A stretch of DNA of 64,000 nucleotides from Gordionus sp. m RMFG-2023 (Eukaryota; Nematomorpha; Gordioida; Chordodea; Parachordodidae), in contig NC_088776.1 of assembly GCF_954871325.1 (NCBI RefSeq), positions 16,430,052 through 16,494,051 of the forward strand, written 5' to 3'. How positions within the stretch are numbered: the first letter of the stretch is position 1; each line of letters opens with the position of its first letter. The notes under the pieces are model-generated. The model ran no database searches. It saw nothing but the letters and a program-made list of their open reading frames with translations, and was not told where the DNA came from. Positions 36,521-47,120 of the stretch are shown piece by piece. Both the position numbers and the translations under genes were made by a program.

Positions 36521-36685
36521 TAGTGTTGCTAAACTGCTCAATTTTGTAATACGATTAACCCAATATTATAGCCAAAAAATATTATAAACCTGAAGATTTT
36601 GCTCATAGGTGGCAGAAATTGGACATCTAGAAATCTCAAATATTTGGTAAGCCATTTTTAAAAATCGAGCCGTTTAACAATACTA
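36521..36685. mobile_element. Short hAT MITE, TSD GTGGCTTC
   Basis: 165 bp from TAGTGTTGCTAAACTGCTC to the inverted CGTTTAACAATACTA. The perfect 8-bp duplication GTGGCTTC lies at 36513-36520 and 36686-36693. A diverged, shortened member of the family, about 200 bp beyond the 3' end of the BTB gene. Confidence 0.88.
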
Positions 36686-36897
36686 GTGGCTTCGATATAC
36701 TTAAATTTCTTAAGCAATAATTTGATTTATTTTTAGCTTGTGTCTTTTTAATATTGACGCTAATCATTTTCGAACTTATAATTTTGGAAAGCTAATAATT
36801 GGGGGTATGATTAAAAATAAAGAAATAAATTGGATTAATACCGGGATAATTTTTGTATATTATAAATATAATAAAAATTGGAATTAATCTAATGTTA

Positions 36898-38397
36898 TCA
36901 CAAAATTATGCAATTAGATTCTCCTTGCTCTTCTAACGTTATTTTTGGATCAGGAACCTTATTCATTTGAGAATTTCGAATTAAATTTTGCAAAGTTGTT
37001 AAGGTATCACTTAATGTATAGCTGAGTTCGGTTAGTTTTATGTTAAAACTATTGATGGATGAGTCAATATTTATTAGACGATCAGTGGGAACACACCCAC
37101 CCATTGTTTCGGTGTTAAGATATTTAAAATTTTCCCAGCAAAACCTTATCCCGAATCGAGGCGCAATAATGGATGTTTCATTCATTTTTTCTATTATCTC
37201 AACAGAAAACCCTTCACTAGTCAAATCAGTTGTAAGGTATATCAACAACAATTTTTGATCTCTTAGTCTAGAAAAGTTTTGCTCATGCTTATCAGGGATG
37301 AAAGCCAACTCCGATATATAGTGATTATAGACGTTTTCGTTTCCGTACAAACGATCTTGAACTGGTGGTTTATAGGTTCCAGTGCCTCCGTCTAATGCGA
37401 TTGAAAGGTTTAACCAGACATTAGTAAAGTCGTATTCATCTGCGTTAGTTGGAGAGCTAGATAGTATTGATTTTAAATGTTCAAGTAATCCTTCTCGGAA
37501 GTTAGAATATTCTCTAGACCCTCCCAGTTTTACGAATAGAGATTGTTCTATATATCGGGAGGATATACCTCCCATTTTCTTTTCTTGCAATTTTTCTAAC
37601 CGTTGTATCATGGGTTCGATATTATAAAACTGAGCCTCTCTCAATAAGGCCTCATTTTTTTCGATTGAAATGCTCAAGAAATCATTGTTTCTTAAATAAT
37701 ATAATATATCATTAAAGTAATCGGAATTTCTGTCTATAAAATATCTACCATATTGATCTTTGGGAAGTTTGGCTATCGTCGAACCTAACCATACATAAAA
37801 TTTTGACTTAGGATACTTTAGAAGTGTGGTCGAAAGTATGTCAAAATGTTTTCCACCTACATTTAACTTAATAATCTCATTCTTAACCAATGTTTGATCT
37901 TGTTCCGCAGCAATATTAGAAATCACATTTTTTAAAGGCACCCCCTCCTGAATTTTTGATAAATTCGAAAAAGATTTTTGCTGCATCAACGTTCTAACGT
38001 CTTCCCAATTTTTCATTCCTATTTTGGACTGTGACTTCGCTAGTATCGTAGAAGGTAGACGTGTCTCATCTTTTGTACTACTGGAGAGCCCAGATTCCAC
38101 TTTTGGCATCTGTGGTAATCTTATGCTCATTTTTTTTATCATATCACTTCCTCCGATTTGCTCTTTTGAAATTGCCTGAACATCCTCTATCTTCTTTAAA
38201 CTAACATCCTCTAGTGAAGTTATGTTTTTTGTTTTTGCCGTCGAGGATAGCTCGTTTAACGAAGGGCTTAGTGGGCCGAATGCAGTTGGAGCTTGAGTGG
38301 GTAATTTAATACTCAGAGATTTTTTTAGCAGATTTGCAGCGAGAAATAGATCCATTTTTTTTTTCTCTGGTACTTGAGGGACATTTTTTGAATTCAT
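36898..38397 (-). CDS. BTB/T1-domain (KCTD-type) protein with C-terminal CaaX motif
   Basis: Single-exon ORF of 499 codons. Residues 1-170 are low-complexity, rich in Ser/Lys/Gln, with two similar short segments (KKSLSIKLP near 25, IKKMSIRLP near 87). A T1/BTB fold follows at about 175-260: IIKLNVGGKHFDI, LLKYPKSKF and YFIDRNSDYFNDILYYLRN. Residues 285-445 form a second globular region with no motif I can name; it might be a KCTD C-terminal oligomerisation domain. The protein ends CIIL, matching the CaaX prenylation signal, with Leu favouring geranylgeranylation. KCTD proteins are usually cullin-3 adaptors or channel/receptor auxiliaries; prenylation would place this one on membranes. The start is the first ATG. 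The exact KCTD class is unknown. The gene lies between the two ADAM copies, on the opposite strand. Confidence 0.88.
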   Translation of the reverse strand: MNSKNVPQVPEKKKMDLFLAANLLKKSLSIKLPTQAPTAFGPLSPSLNELSSTAKTKNITSLEDVSLKKIEDVQAISKEQIGGSDMIKKMSIRLPQMPKVESGLSSSTKDETRLPSTILAKSQSKIGMKNWEDVRTLMQQKSFSNLSKIQEGVPLKNVISNIAAEQDQTLVKNEIIKLNVGGKHFDILSTTLLKYPKSKFYVWLGSTIAKLPKDQYGRYFIDRNSDYFNDILYYLRNNDFLSISIEKNEALLREAQFYNIEPMIQRLEKLQEKKMGGISSRYIEQSLFVKLGGSREYSNFREGLLEHLKSILSSSPTNADEYDFTNVWLNLSIALDGGTGTYKPPVQDRLYGNENVYNHYISELAFIPDKHEQNFSRLRDQKLLLIYLTTDLTSEGFSVEIIEKMNETSIIAPRFGIRFCWENFKYLNTETMGGCVPTDRLINIDSSINSFNIKLTELSYTLSDTLTTLQNLIRNSQMNKVPDPKITLEEQGESNCIIL

Positions 38398-38400
38398 ATT

Positions 38401-38873
38401 ATCTTACCAAATACTGTTTTTATTAACTTTTAAAATCAAACTATACTGATACTCTACACATTCAGGAGATTCAACAATCAAAAATAAATGTACTTAATGA
38501 AGTTATAATTATTCTTATAATTGTAAACATTTCCTAGAGAAAACTTATAAAATTAAATTAGAATAATATTTCTTCTTAAAACATTTTTAAAAATATTAAT
38601 CCAAAATACTTAAAAAGTCATATAAGGCACTTTATCCCCTTAACTATGCCTAATTATCATTAATCTAAATTAGCGTTTATAATTAAACAATTTAGAATCA
38701 AATAAGAAAATTTAGAATTAAATATATAATAAATAATGTAAACTTCTAACTTAAAATATCTTTTTAAATTTCCTTTCATTCTCTATTACAATGATTTATT
38801 TGAAATAGATTATAATGCTTTATATACCAGCTTAAAACAAGACAAATGTATATCAACCTACAACCATTTCTGA
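38401..38873. other. Divergent intergenic region between BTB gene and ADAM10-like gene
   Basis: Should hold both promoters, as the two genes are transcribed away from each other. The right half, from about 38625, is shared with the region upstream of the ADAM pseudogene (28262-28479), so the ADAM duplication included its promoter-proximal DNA. Confidence 0.55.
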
Positions 38874-41114
38874 ATGAGAATTTGGCGTAATGGTTCACCC
38901 ATTTTTCTGACGATAATATATATATTTGCTATTTACATATTTACCCAATTTCAAGGAAAGTTAATAGATTATTTGACATATTACGAAATAGCCCACGTGG
39001 CTATTAAAACAAATGAGAGGGCAAAAAGAAAGATTTCGATCATATCTAATATATATGTCGATAACGACACTTCGGTCAAGTTAAATTACAAGAGGCCTGA
39101 TACAGCACGGAAAGATTATTGGAGTAATAATACGGATAGTCTAAACCAATTTAAAGCTAACCATATAGATGATATAAATGGGATTATAAAAGCTTATAAC
39201 CAAACATTTGAAATAAGGCTGAAGCCCTCTACCAAAATCCTATCGCCCGAATCCTTCATAAATATTTATCAAGGAAATAACTTTGCTACACATCTGTTAT
39301 CCTCTTTCCAGAATGCTCATATATATACTGGAATAGTTTTGGGAGATTCAGAATCAAGCATAATTGGCAGTTTATTAGGACCAAAATTTTCTGCAGTCCT
39401 TATATACAAAAACGTGGTGTATCATATAGAACCGATCAACAATTATCTAAAAAATTCGACCAAATCTTATGGACCAAACCCAAAAGTTAAATCTTCGAGG
39501 GTAATTATTTATCGTGACAGTGATTTAAGAGATATTAAATTATCAAGTGCATACACTAACAATGATATAATAGCAAAATTAAAACGGCGCCAAGCTGCAT
39601 TGGTTTATAAACCCAAAAATATTTTACACCCTATGTTTAATCAACCATATGTGAAAGGTATTTTCCAAAATGAAAGTATTTCAATCAAAAGAACAAAATT
39701 GTTGAAGAAAAATGACATAATTTGGACGTTTAAGTCTATTAACCGAGCTTTAAAATCTAATATTTATAGCAAAACATGCAGCGTTAATTTGGTGGCTGAT
39801 CATAAGTATGTACAATGTATGAAAGAAGCAGGTAAAAATCCTGTAGATGAAATGATATTTCACATACTTGCAGTAGATAGCATATATCGGACTGTGGATT
39901 TTGATGGCGATAAAGTAGCTGATAATATTGGATTTATGGTTAAGAATGTTACTCTATTTAAAGATGATAATATTACAGGCTATAAATTAAATAACTATCT
40001 CATCAATGCTAATGATTATCTTAATTCTTTCTCAGAATACGATTGGTCAGGATATTGTTTGTCATTGGCTTTTACCTGTAGAACATTCGAAGAAGGAATT
40101 TTAGGCTTAACGTGGATAGCTGATTCTGATATAAACGGAAGAGCAGGAGGTATTTGTCAAATAAGGGGCTTTTTGGAAGAGGATGGAAAAGAGTATAGTT
40201 TTAACACTGGGATATTTACGATCATGCATAAGAGCAAACTGGTACCTCAACACATTTCATTGATAACTGTTACCCATGAATTGGGGCACGCACTAGGCAG
40301 CTATCATGATAATGTAACCCAATGTTTGGGAGATGGACCCAGCCAAGGCACATATTTGATGTTCAGCGAAGCTTCAACGGGTGGAAAGAGAAATAACTGG
40401 CTTTTTTCAGAATGCAGTAAAGAGCAAATAACAAAAGTTTTAAGAATAAAAGGAACTTGTTTAGATGGCCCAGAGTGCGGTAATGGTGTCATCGATTTTG
40501 GAGAAGAATGTGATTGTGGACCCGATGAGACATGCGAAAAATGGGATCCGTGTTGCAATCCTCCTAATAACCGTCATTTTTTATTGAGTGTTCAAGATTT
40601 TAATAATTATTACGAACCACCTAAATTACTCGTCACAAATATATCTAACAATACAAATATGATCAGAAGTATAGATAATTCTTTGTTTTACCTTCAGAAC
40701 ATTTCTGAAGATTCCAAGCAAGAAAATGACTTTTTTAAAGACTTTTCTAACCAAAATCTTGCTAAACATGTTTTAAGAAACCCAAAAATTGAAAATAGAA
40801 CAAAACAAGGCAGAGGTTGCACATTGAGGAGGGATAAAGGTTATATGTGTACTCCCTTAAACGATGAATGTTGTAACGAATTTTGCCAAAAAATGAATCC
40901 CGATTCTATTTTTAATAATGACTCCCATAATTGCAAGTTAAGTTTCAATAAAAGGAGGAATGAGCGGCTTAGCGATTTTCTGTTTCAAGAAAATCAGATA
41001 AATCATTCACATGCTATGAAATTATTTAAAATAAATTTTTATTTCATATCATTGGTGCCATTTTGGAACATTTTTTTACACCATATTTCGTATATATTTT
41101 GCTTTGTTCCTTAA
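38874..41114 (+). CDS. ADAM10-like (Kuzbanian family) metalloprotease, intact, intronless
   Basis: ORF of 746 codons in one exon. Residues 10-27 are a hydrophobic signal segment. The prodomain (about 30-240) includes AHIYTG, as in ADAM10, and ends near a basic KLKRR at 235-239, a possible processing site. The metalloprotease domain (about 295-530) has HELGHALGSYHD at 468-479 (zinc ligands H468, H472, H478; catalytic E469) and a Met-turn YLMFSEAS. The disintegrin part begins CGNGVIDFGEECDCG (535-549). It is then split by about 80 residues of Asn/Ser-rich sequence before GRGCTLRRDKGYMCTPLNDE (647-666). A usual Cys-rich domain is not evident, and the C-terminus is hydrophobic (718-746), perhaps a membrane or GPI signal. 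An AATAAA at 41161-41166 follows the stop. ADAM10 family members shed membrane ectodomains such as Notch; the substrate here is unknown. Confidence 0.93.
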   Translation: MRIWRNGSPIFLTIIYIFAIYIFTQFQGKLIDYLTYYEIAHVAIKTNERAKRKISIISNIYVDNDTSVKLNYKRPDTARKDYWSNNTDSLNQFKANHIDDINGIIKAYNQTFEIRLKPSTKILSPESFINIYQGNNFATHLLSSFQNAHIYTGIVLGDSESSIIGSLLGPKFSAVLIYKNVVYHIEPINNYLKNSTKSYGPNPKVKSSRVIIYRDSDLRDIKLSSAYTNNDIIAKLKRRQAALVYKPKNILHPMFNQPYVKGIFQNESISIKRTKLLKKNDIIWTFKSINRALKSNIYSKTCSVNLVADHKYVQCMKEAGKNPVDEMIFHILAVDSIYRTVDFDGDKVADNIGFMVKNVTLFKDDNITGYKLNNYLINANDYLNSFSEYDWSGYCLSLAFTCRTFEEGILGLTWIADSDINGRAGGICQIRGFLEEDGKEYSFNTGIFTIMHKSKLVPQHISLITVTHELGHALGSYHDNVTQCLGDGPSQGTYLMFSEASTGGKRNNWLFSECSKEQITKVLRIKGTCLDGPECGNGVIDFGEECDCGPDETCEKWDPCCNPPNNRHFLLSVQDFNNYYEPPKLLVTNISNNTNMIRSIDNSLFYLQNISEDSKQENDFFKDFSNQNLAKHVLRNPKIENRTKQGRGCTLRRDKGYMCTPLNDECCNEFCQKMNPDSIFNNDSHNCKLSFNKRRNERLSDFLFQENQINHSHAMKLFKINFYFISLVPFWNIFLHHISYIFCFVP

Positions 41115-42129
41115 ATATTCCATTGTTTTCAAATTAAATCAGGTAATATTATTTTTTTTTAATAAAACTATTATACAATTTATAAGAATCAATTCATGAT
41201 AAATAAATTAAATACCCTGCCCTTAAAATATTAAATTTAATAGTTAATTAGTAGATGTTCTTTACTATCTAAATTTATTGTATGGACTAGGTCCAAAACT
41301 TGAAAAAAAGTTGTTACACTTTGAAACTTTAATGAAGTTAAATAATTAAATATATAAACCTTTTTCTATCAAAAAAATAATAAAACATGTCCTACAAATT
41401 TAATTTTTTATTTAGATATTTTAAAATAGTTTTTCTACAAAATTTTTAGTAGTTGAAATTTTTCATTTTAAATTTTTTTTGGTTATAATACTATAATTAA
41501 AGGAAGATCTTATAAATAAATAAAAAGCAACTTTAGGAAAATTAACATAACTTTTTCTGGAAATAAAAAATAATCTAAAATTTTGTATTAGGGGTAAAAT
41601 AGACCCCACCTTTGATGTTTAAAATTTTTTTAACCTTTGTAGTGAATGGGGTTAATCGAAATATAGTATTAAATAACGCAATATAGTATTAAAATTTATA
41701 CACGAAATATAATATTAAATGACGCAATTTTATTCATTAAAATGGAAAATACATTTTTAAAATATCATAAAAGGCCTTGAAAAATTAATACATGAAAATC
41801 CAGAATTTAATTATATCGCATCTTTTGAAATCTAAATCTTTATAATAAAAGTCTTAGAAAGTAAAATTGACTAGGGATGTGTTTGATAATAATATTATTT
41901 TCCTTTGGTTCAACGAAGTTTGGATTACTAGCTTTCATTTTTAATATTTCTCTTTAAATAGTTTTTTGATAGATTTCTTATAGTTGTTTAGTTTTATAAA
42001 TTGTTTTATATTGATATTTAGTTCCATCACATCCTTTATAGTTTAATAGTACCATAATGATTTGTATTTCGTATACTGTTTCCCTTTGTATGTGTAAAGC
42101 CATGTTATGGCATCGTGTACTAGATTATG
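41115..42129. other. Intergenic DNA after ADAM10-like gene
   Basis: The AATAAA at 41161 is probably the gene's polyadenylation signal. Similarity to the pseudogene's 3' flank ends near 41200. Two ATATAGTATTAAAT-type repeats lie at 41660-41720. The part next to 42130 could be a LINE 3' tail. Confidence 0.45.
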
Positions 42130-42690
42130 ATCAGGGTTTCTTATTATGTAGACTAGGAACTGAATTCGGCGTTTTTTTTAATGTTATGTTTATCGGAGTA
42201 TGAATTGACCTTTTCCAAAGATTTGGGTTTGAGATGATTCTTGAGTAGAATACCATTTATTGTCCGGAGGCAATTATTGATAAAGGATTGGAGTCCTCTA
42301 TTTTCAGTTTTATTTATTTCCCATATATCCTATCCATAGAGTAATATAGGAATTATTATCGAGTTGAAGATCCACAGTCTGGTAAATACTGAGATCTATT
42401 TTGTTTTCCATATTTTCATATACATATAAAAAGCACCCCTCGCCTTTTGTATTCTAATCTTCATTTCTTATTTGCAACAGCCTTTGTTATTTAATGTAAC
42501 ACCTAAGTAAGATTTTCAAGCGGTGGTACGTTTGGGGAGGGGAGAATAAACGTTTTGTTAAAATTTATCGATAGTCTGACTCTATGACTCAATCTCTAAT
42601 AGGTAGAGTAAGTTTTTATTTTCGCCTATACTTTTGGAGATTGCCACGATGTCATCTGCGTATGATATTATATATAAACTTTAGAAATTA
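42130..42690 (-). mobile_element. LINE (non-LTR) reverse-transcriptase remnant
   Basis: Read on the minus strand, 42680-42590 gives IISYADDIVAISKSIGENKN, containing the YADD catalytic box of LINE reverse transcriptases. About 42460-42220 gives KARGAFYMYMKIWK, then LLYG, KTENRGLQSFINNCLRTING. This is the usual thumb/C-terminal region of RTE/CR1-type LINEs (LLYG.ETW...FINNCLRRI). Several in-frame stops are present, so it is a 5'-truncated dead copy. The clade is uncertain. Confidence 0.8.
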
Positions 42691-43507
42691 TAGAAATTAT
42701 AGAAATTATAGAAATTATATAGATTTTTAGTTTTTTTTATGTGTACATTTTTTATTAATAAATTATTTTTGTAATAAAATGAATAACGTTTTTTATTACT
42801 AGCCATAACATCAATTGCAAACATTCATAGACATTATTTTCAATTTTGCCATCCTCTTAAATGTAATTATAAAGGGTGAGACATTCTCAGCAAACTCATA
42901 TTCATGCCAGATGACATGCTATAATTACATTCATTGTAAATGAGGGGGTTTTTAATTGAATTCATGATCTAAATAACTTTTTTATATTCACAAAATTTTG
43001 ATAGTTGGTAATAGAGTTAAAATAATTTAAGTTATTTTTTTTAAATTTATGAAAAATATTGGTGAATATACTAAGCGGGTATCCCATAAAAACTTCATTC
43101 GAATTTTAGTTAAAATATTCGGATTGATTTTTTATTTCTTTTTCACTGTAATAACTTAATATTTACCTTACGGATTGATTTTATTATTACTTTTATTTCG
43201 CATTATATTAATTTAATATTTACCTAACGGACTGATTTTATTATTCTTTTCATGATTTTATTATTCTTTTCACTTTATATAATATTAACTTAATGGTTTC
43301 TTAATACCTTGGTCGTTTAAATGATTGTTATTTTATATTAACCGATAAGTAATTTGTTAAATTGAATTTTGTAACATATATATACAGATGTAAAATTTAT
43401 TAGATTTAGTAGTTTAAATTTTTTAAAATAAATATATCATATTACTTTCTCATTTTTGTTTAACTCCCTGCCTCACTCTGTATTAACACTAATAAGTTAA
43501 AAGAAAC
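42691..43507. other. A+T-rich intergenic DNA
   Basis: A short TTATAGAAATTATAGAAA tandem at 42686-42720 and repeated ATTTACCTTACGGATTGATT stretches at 43160-43260. No gene recognised. Confidence 0.45.
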
Positions 43508-45665
43508 CAGGGTCGTCACTAGCCTTTACAATCTCACCGGGCTCAACTAAAAAAAATTTTATGGGGGAAGAAGCCCTCTATACCCCGGTTGCGGGCCTTC
43601 GGCCCGCTTTTGCCCGGCCTTTGGTCTGGTTTTATATTAATATATAATACATTTTTAAGATTTGCTAACTTGGAACAATTATTCTGAATTTCATATTTTG
43701 TCATTTATCATATTATGCAATTACAAGTGAAAAAAAAGGTTAATTAATTCATACATATGCCTCAATTTATAATGGTTTTTAAAAACACATAAGGCAATAA
43801 ATTCTTAGAAATTTACATTGACAAAAGATCATGAAACTAATATAACTCACTGTTACTAGGGGCGTTGCTAGCCTTTACAATCTTAGGAGGCTCAACTAAA
43901 ATAAATATAGGGGGTTTCGCCCCCCCATACCCCCATTTTGCGGGCTTTCGGCCCGCTTTTGCCTTCGGCCAAGTTTTATATTAATATTATATACTTTTTT
44001 AAAATTTGCTAATTTTATTCTTTTTTAAAATTTGCTAGTTTTAAACAATTATTCTGAATTCCATATTTTGTCATTTATTATATTTTGCATACAAAATAAT
44101 CTAGCATATAAATAATCTGGCATATAAATAATCTGGCATATAAATAATAAAAACAATACAAGACATTTCTAAAAATAATATTTTTTAATACAAAATCTAT
44201 TTATTACAGTATAAAATATTTTCGATTGCTGATATAAAAAAATTTTGCGTCTAAAGAATTGTAAGTGATAAAAAACGTATAATTAATTCATAAATATGCC
44301 TCAATTGATAATGGTTTTAAAAAACCACATAATATAATATAATTCTTAGCAAGTTACATTGACAAAAGGTCATGAAACTAATATAACTCTGCTACCATTT
44401 TAGACAATGTTTTATACAATGGACTAATAAGGAAAAATTTATAGGCCTAAACCAAATCAACAATTCTTGAAGAAGAGAGTATAAACGACCAATCCAAATC
44501 ATAAAACTATATTGTGGTTAGAGCTTCCTCTTAGATGACATGATGGAAGCTTGATAAGTAATCGAGAAAATTATTGTGAGATATTAAATTTCTAAAAGAT
44601 AATCTTCCATTTTTAATGATATATAAACGACTACACAGTTGACCATTATTGTTTATCTAAAATATGCTCTCGGCAGCTGTAATAATAATCTTAAATTACA
44701 TAGCAACACAAATAATATGCTGGTTAATTTGCAGTCATAGCCATGACACTCACGATGTAAACATTTTTTAACTATAAATAAGGACCAGAATGATATGATA
44801 AACCAATTATGATTTTATATATTATCGCACCACCTCTATTTGGTATTTTATATCTAAAATATTAGTAGTTTGTAAAATATCAAAAATATATTCGTAAAAA
44901 ATTTAACTCAAAACTGTTTTTCAAAGAAGAAAAAAATAGCTTTCCTAAATATACGTGAAAAAAGAGAATAGATATTTAATTTATTACATCCATTGTGGGA
45001 TGAATAAGACGTTTATTTTAATAATATTTTAAATAAATAGGGCGTTAAATAATTGAATGCAAATTGTTACTTGTATTTATTATTAAAAGCATTTATTAGT
45101 AAAATTTTAAAAATATTAACTAATATATTATATAGCTGTCAAATACTCTGTAAAAGTGGCATTTTACCTAATATTTTATAAATAATTATATATTATAGAG
45201 GATTATAAACTATATGTCACTTACTTTTTATAAATAAATCTCTTATAATTATTTGGATTTGAACCTTGAAAATAATTTTAGGAAGAGACATGATAATTAA
45301 ATTTAAAAATAATATAGTTGATTAGTGATTTTGAACTCGGCTAATTACAATATTTAATTTGTTAATTTTCAATTAATAATGATTATATTTATTTAATTAG
45401 GGTTATATAATAATTTAAATAATAAAAGTTAATTAAGCTTTTTTAATAAAAATTTAGATAGTCTTATTAATTTTTAAATAATGAAATAAATCTATATATT
45501 ACTTAATAGAATTATAAAATAAATCGTTCAGGGGGCAATCAAAAAAATTTATTTTTAGTTCAAGGGGATATTAAGGAGCCATTAAAAAAAATTTTTGCTT
45601 CAGGGAGCTATTCAATTTTTTTAGGGGACTCGAGCCTCTGCGCTTTTCCCCTAGTGATGCCACTG
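43508..45665. mobile_element. hAT element with duplicated left end
   Basis: Left terminus CAGGGTCGTCACTAGCC and right (inverted) CAGTGGCATCACTAGGGG. Flanks AAAGAAAC (43500-43507) and AATGAAAC (45666-45673) agree at 7 of 8 bases. The first ~350 bp, with TAGCCTTTACAATCT and CGGGCCTTCGGCCCGCTTTT, are repeated from about 43858. The left end is therefore present twice in tandem. No transposase ORF survives. Confidence 0.75.
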
Positions 45666-45699
45666 AATGAAACCTTCAAATATAACTATTGTTTTAAGG

Positions 45700-46075
45700 A
45701 TTACTTTAACCATTCAACTACTGTGGCATCCGCAGAACGCAGCTATATAAATTTATAAATCTTACCTACGATTCTGTATAGCACAAAATCGACTTGTTAA
45801 TCTCTCTTTAATTTCAATAGAAAATGATATTCACTCATTGTTACGGTATAATATATCCTCTTTTGCATATAAAAAGGAAAGGAGGATAATTGCAATATTT
45901 TTTTATGATTATATTAATTTTTATAATGTGTGTTACTCATTTATGATTATAATTTAATAGAATATATATGGTTTTAGTTCCCATTGCGAATAATTATCAA
46001 AAGGGCTAATTGTGTTTGGGGCCGCCAAATTATTTTTTGCTCTGGGCCGCCAAAAGTCTCGGCAGGCACCTTATG
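45700..46075 (+). mobile_element. hAT fragment, same family as 1711-3607
   Basis: Plus-strand sequence at 45722-45750 reads TVASAERS, the hAT C-terminal motif. Downstream sequence to GGGCCGCCAAAAG at about 46060 matches the 1711-2040 end in inverted orientation. It abuts the right end of the 43508-45665 element. Confidence 0.65.
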
Positions 46076-46089
46076 GAGGGCAGGAACAA

Positions 46090-47120
46090 TTGATTCTGTG
46101 TTCACAATTTTTTAAAAAATTTTACCGAAAAAATTAATAAAGATCTGAATAGATAATCAGCTATAGGAATAATTATGATTGGAGAATATAAAATCAGAAA
46201 ATGAGATGCGCTAATTTATGAATAATAGAATAGGTTAATTAACTATCAAATTTTAAAATATTCACAAGGTCAGCAATTAGACAGAGACAAAAACCATAAA
46301 ACATGTCCTAACACCGTTGTGAACATATGTCATTGGTTGTGAAATAAAATAAAATCATGGGTTTTTTTAAATTTTTTTATCAACTTAAAAGAAATAGTGA
46401 AATAAATAAGTGGTCAGAGTTTAGATAGAAAATAGTAGACAGTATGATTAGGGATGTAAATTTTTTGGGAAACTATTATTGAGAAAATTTCCAGGGAAAT
46501 TTAGGGAAATAAAAAGAAAGAAACAAAAAATTTCCTTTAAAAAATTATTTTACAAGTCAATATTAATTTATTTTCATGTTTTATTAAAAATATGGACTGT
46601 TAATATATTATTATGATATAATTGCAATTATTTAATTTTCATCTTCGTTTGAAGATAAACACTATTCCAGATCTCTAAAATTCGCAACATCTAAATCTAG
46701 GTATCCAGAGAATCGGTTTATAACATATAATCCTTTATCCATTTCATTTTCCTTAAAATTAGGGTAATGTATGTTCCGGTAACAAAATAAATTTCCAGTT
46801 TATTTTATAAATTGTCTGATCTATAGTTTTGTTCCGTAAGAGATCTCCCTAATATAATTAAATGCTTGAGAAGCGTCAGAGAAATTTGATTAGTTCGCTT
46901 TCACTACCTCTATTTGTATATAAATTACTTTAAAAAATTATATAGCTATGATCATTTAAGAACTTTATTATCAAGATTAAGTCTCTTATCTCTCTAAAAA
47001 TATGGAATGCCGATAAATATTTTTATGTAAAACAGACTATTGATAATAGTAACTATACTGTTCAAAGAATTGGGTTGGCTAGGGAAATTTAAAGAAACAA
47101 TCCTATTTTTATCTTAGAAT
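46090..47120. other. A+T-rich intergenic DNA
   Basis: No gene, RNA gene or clear repeat structure recognised. Confidence 0.4.

Noticed and set aside
36898-37627. Plus-strand ORFs across the BTB gene (37040-37258, 37382-37627)
   Set aside because: Antisense shadows of a conserved 499-codon gene.
40304-40558. Minus-strand ORF opposite the ADAM disintegrin region, also at 29956-30150
   Set aside because: It mirrors the Cys/Gly/Glu-rich coding strand in both ADAM copies; no independent support.
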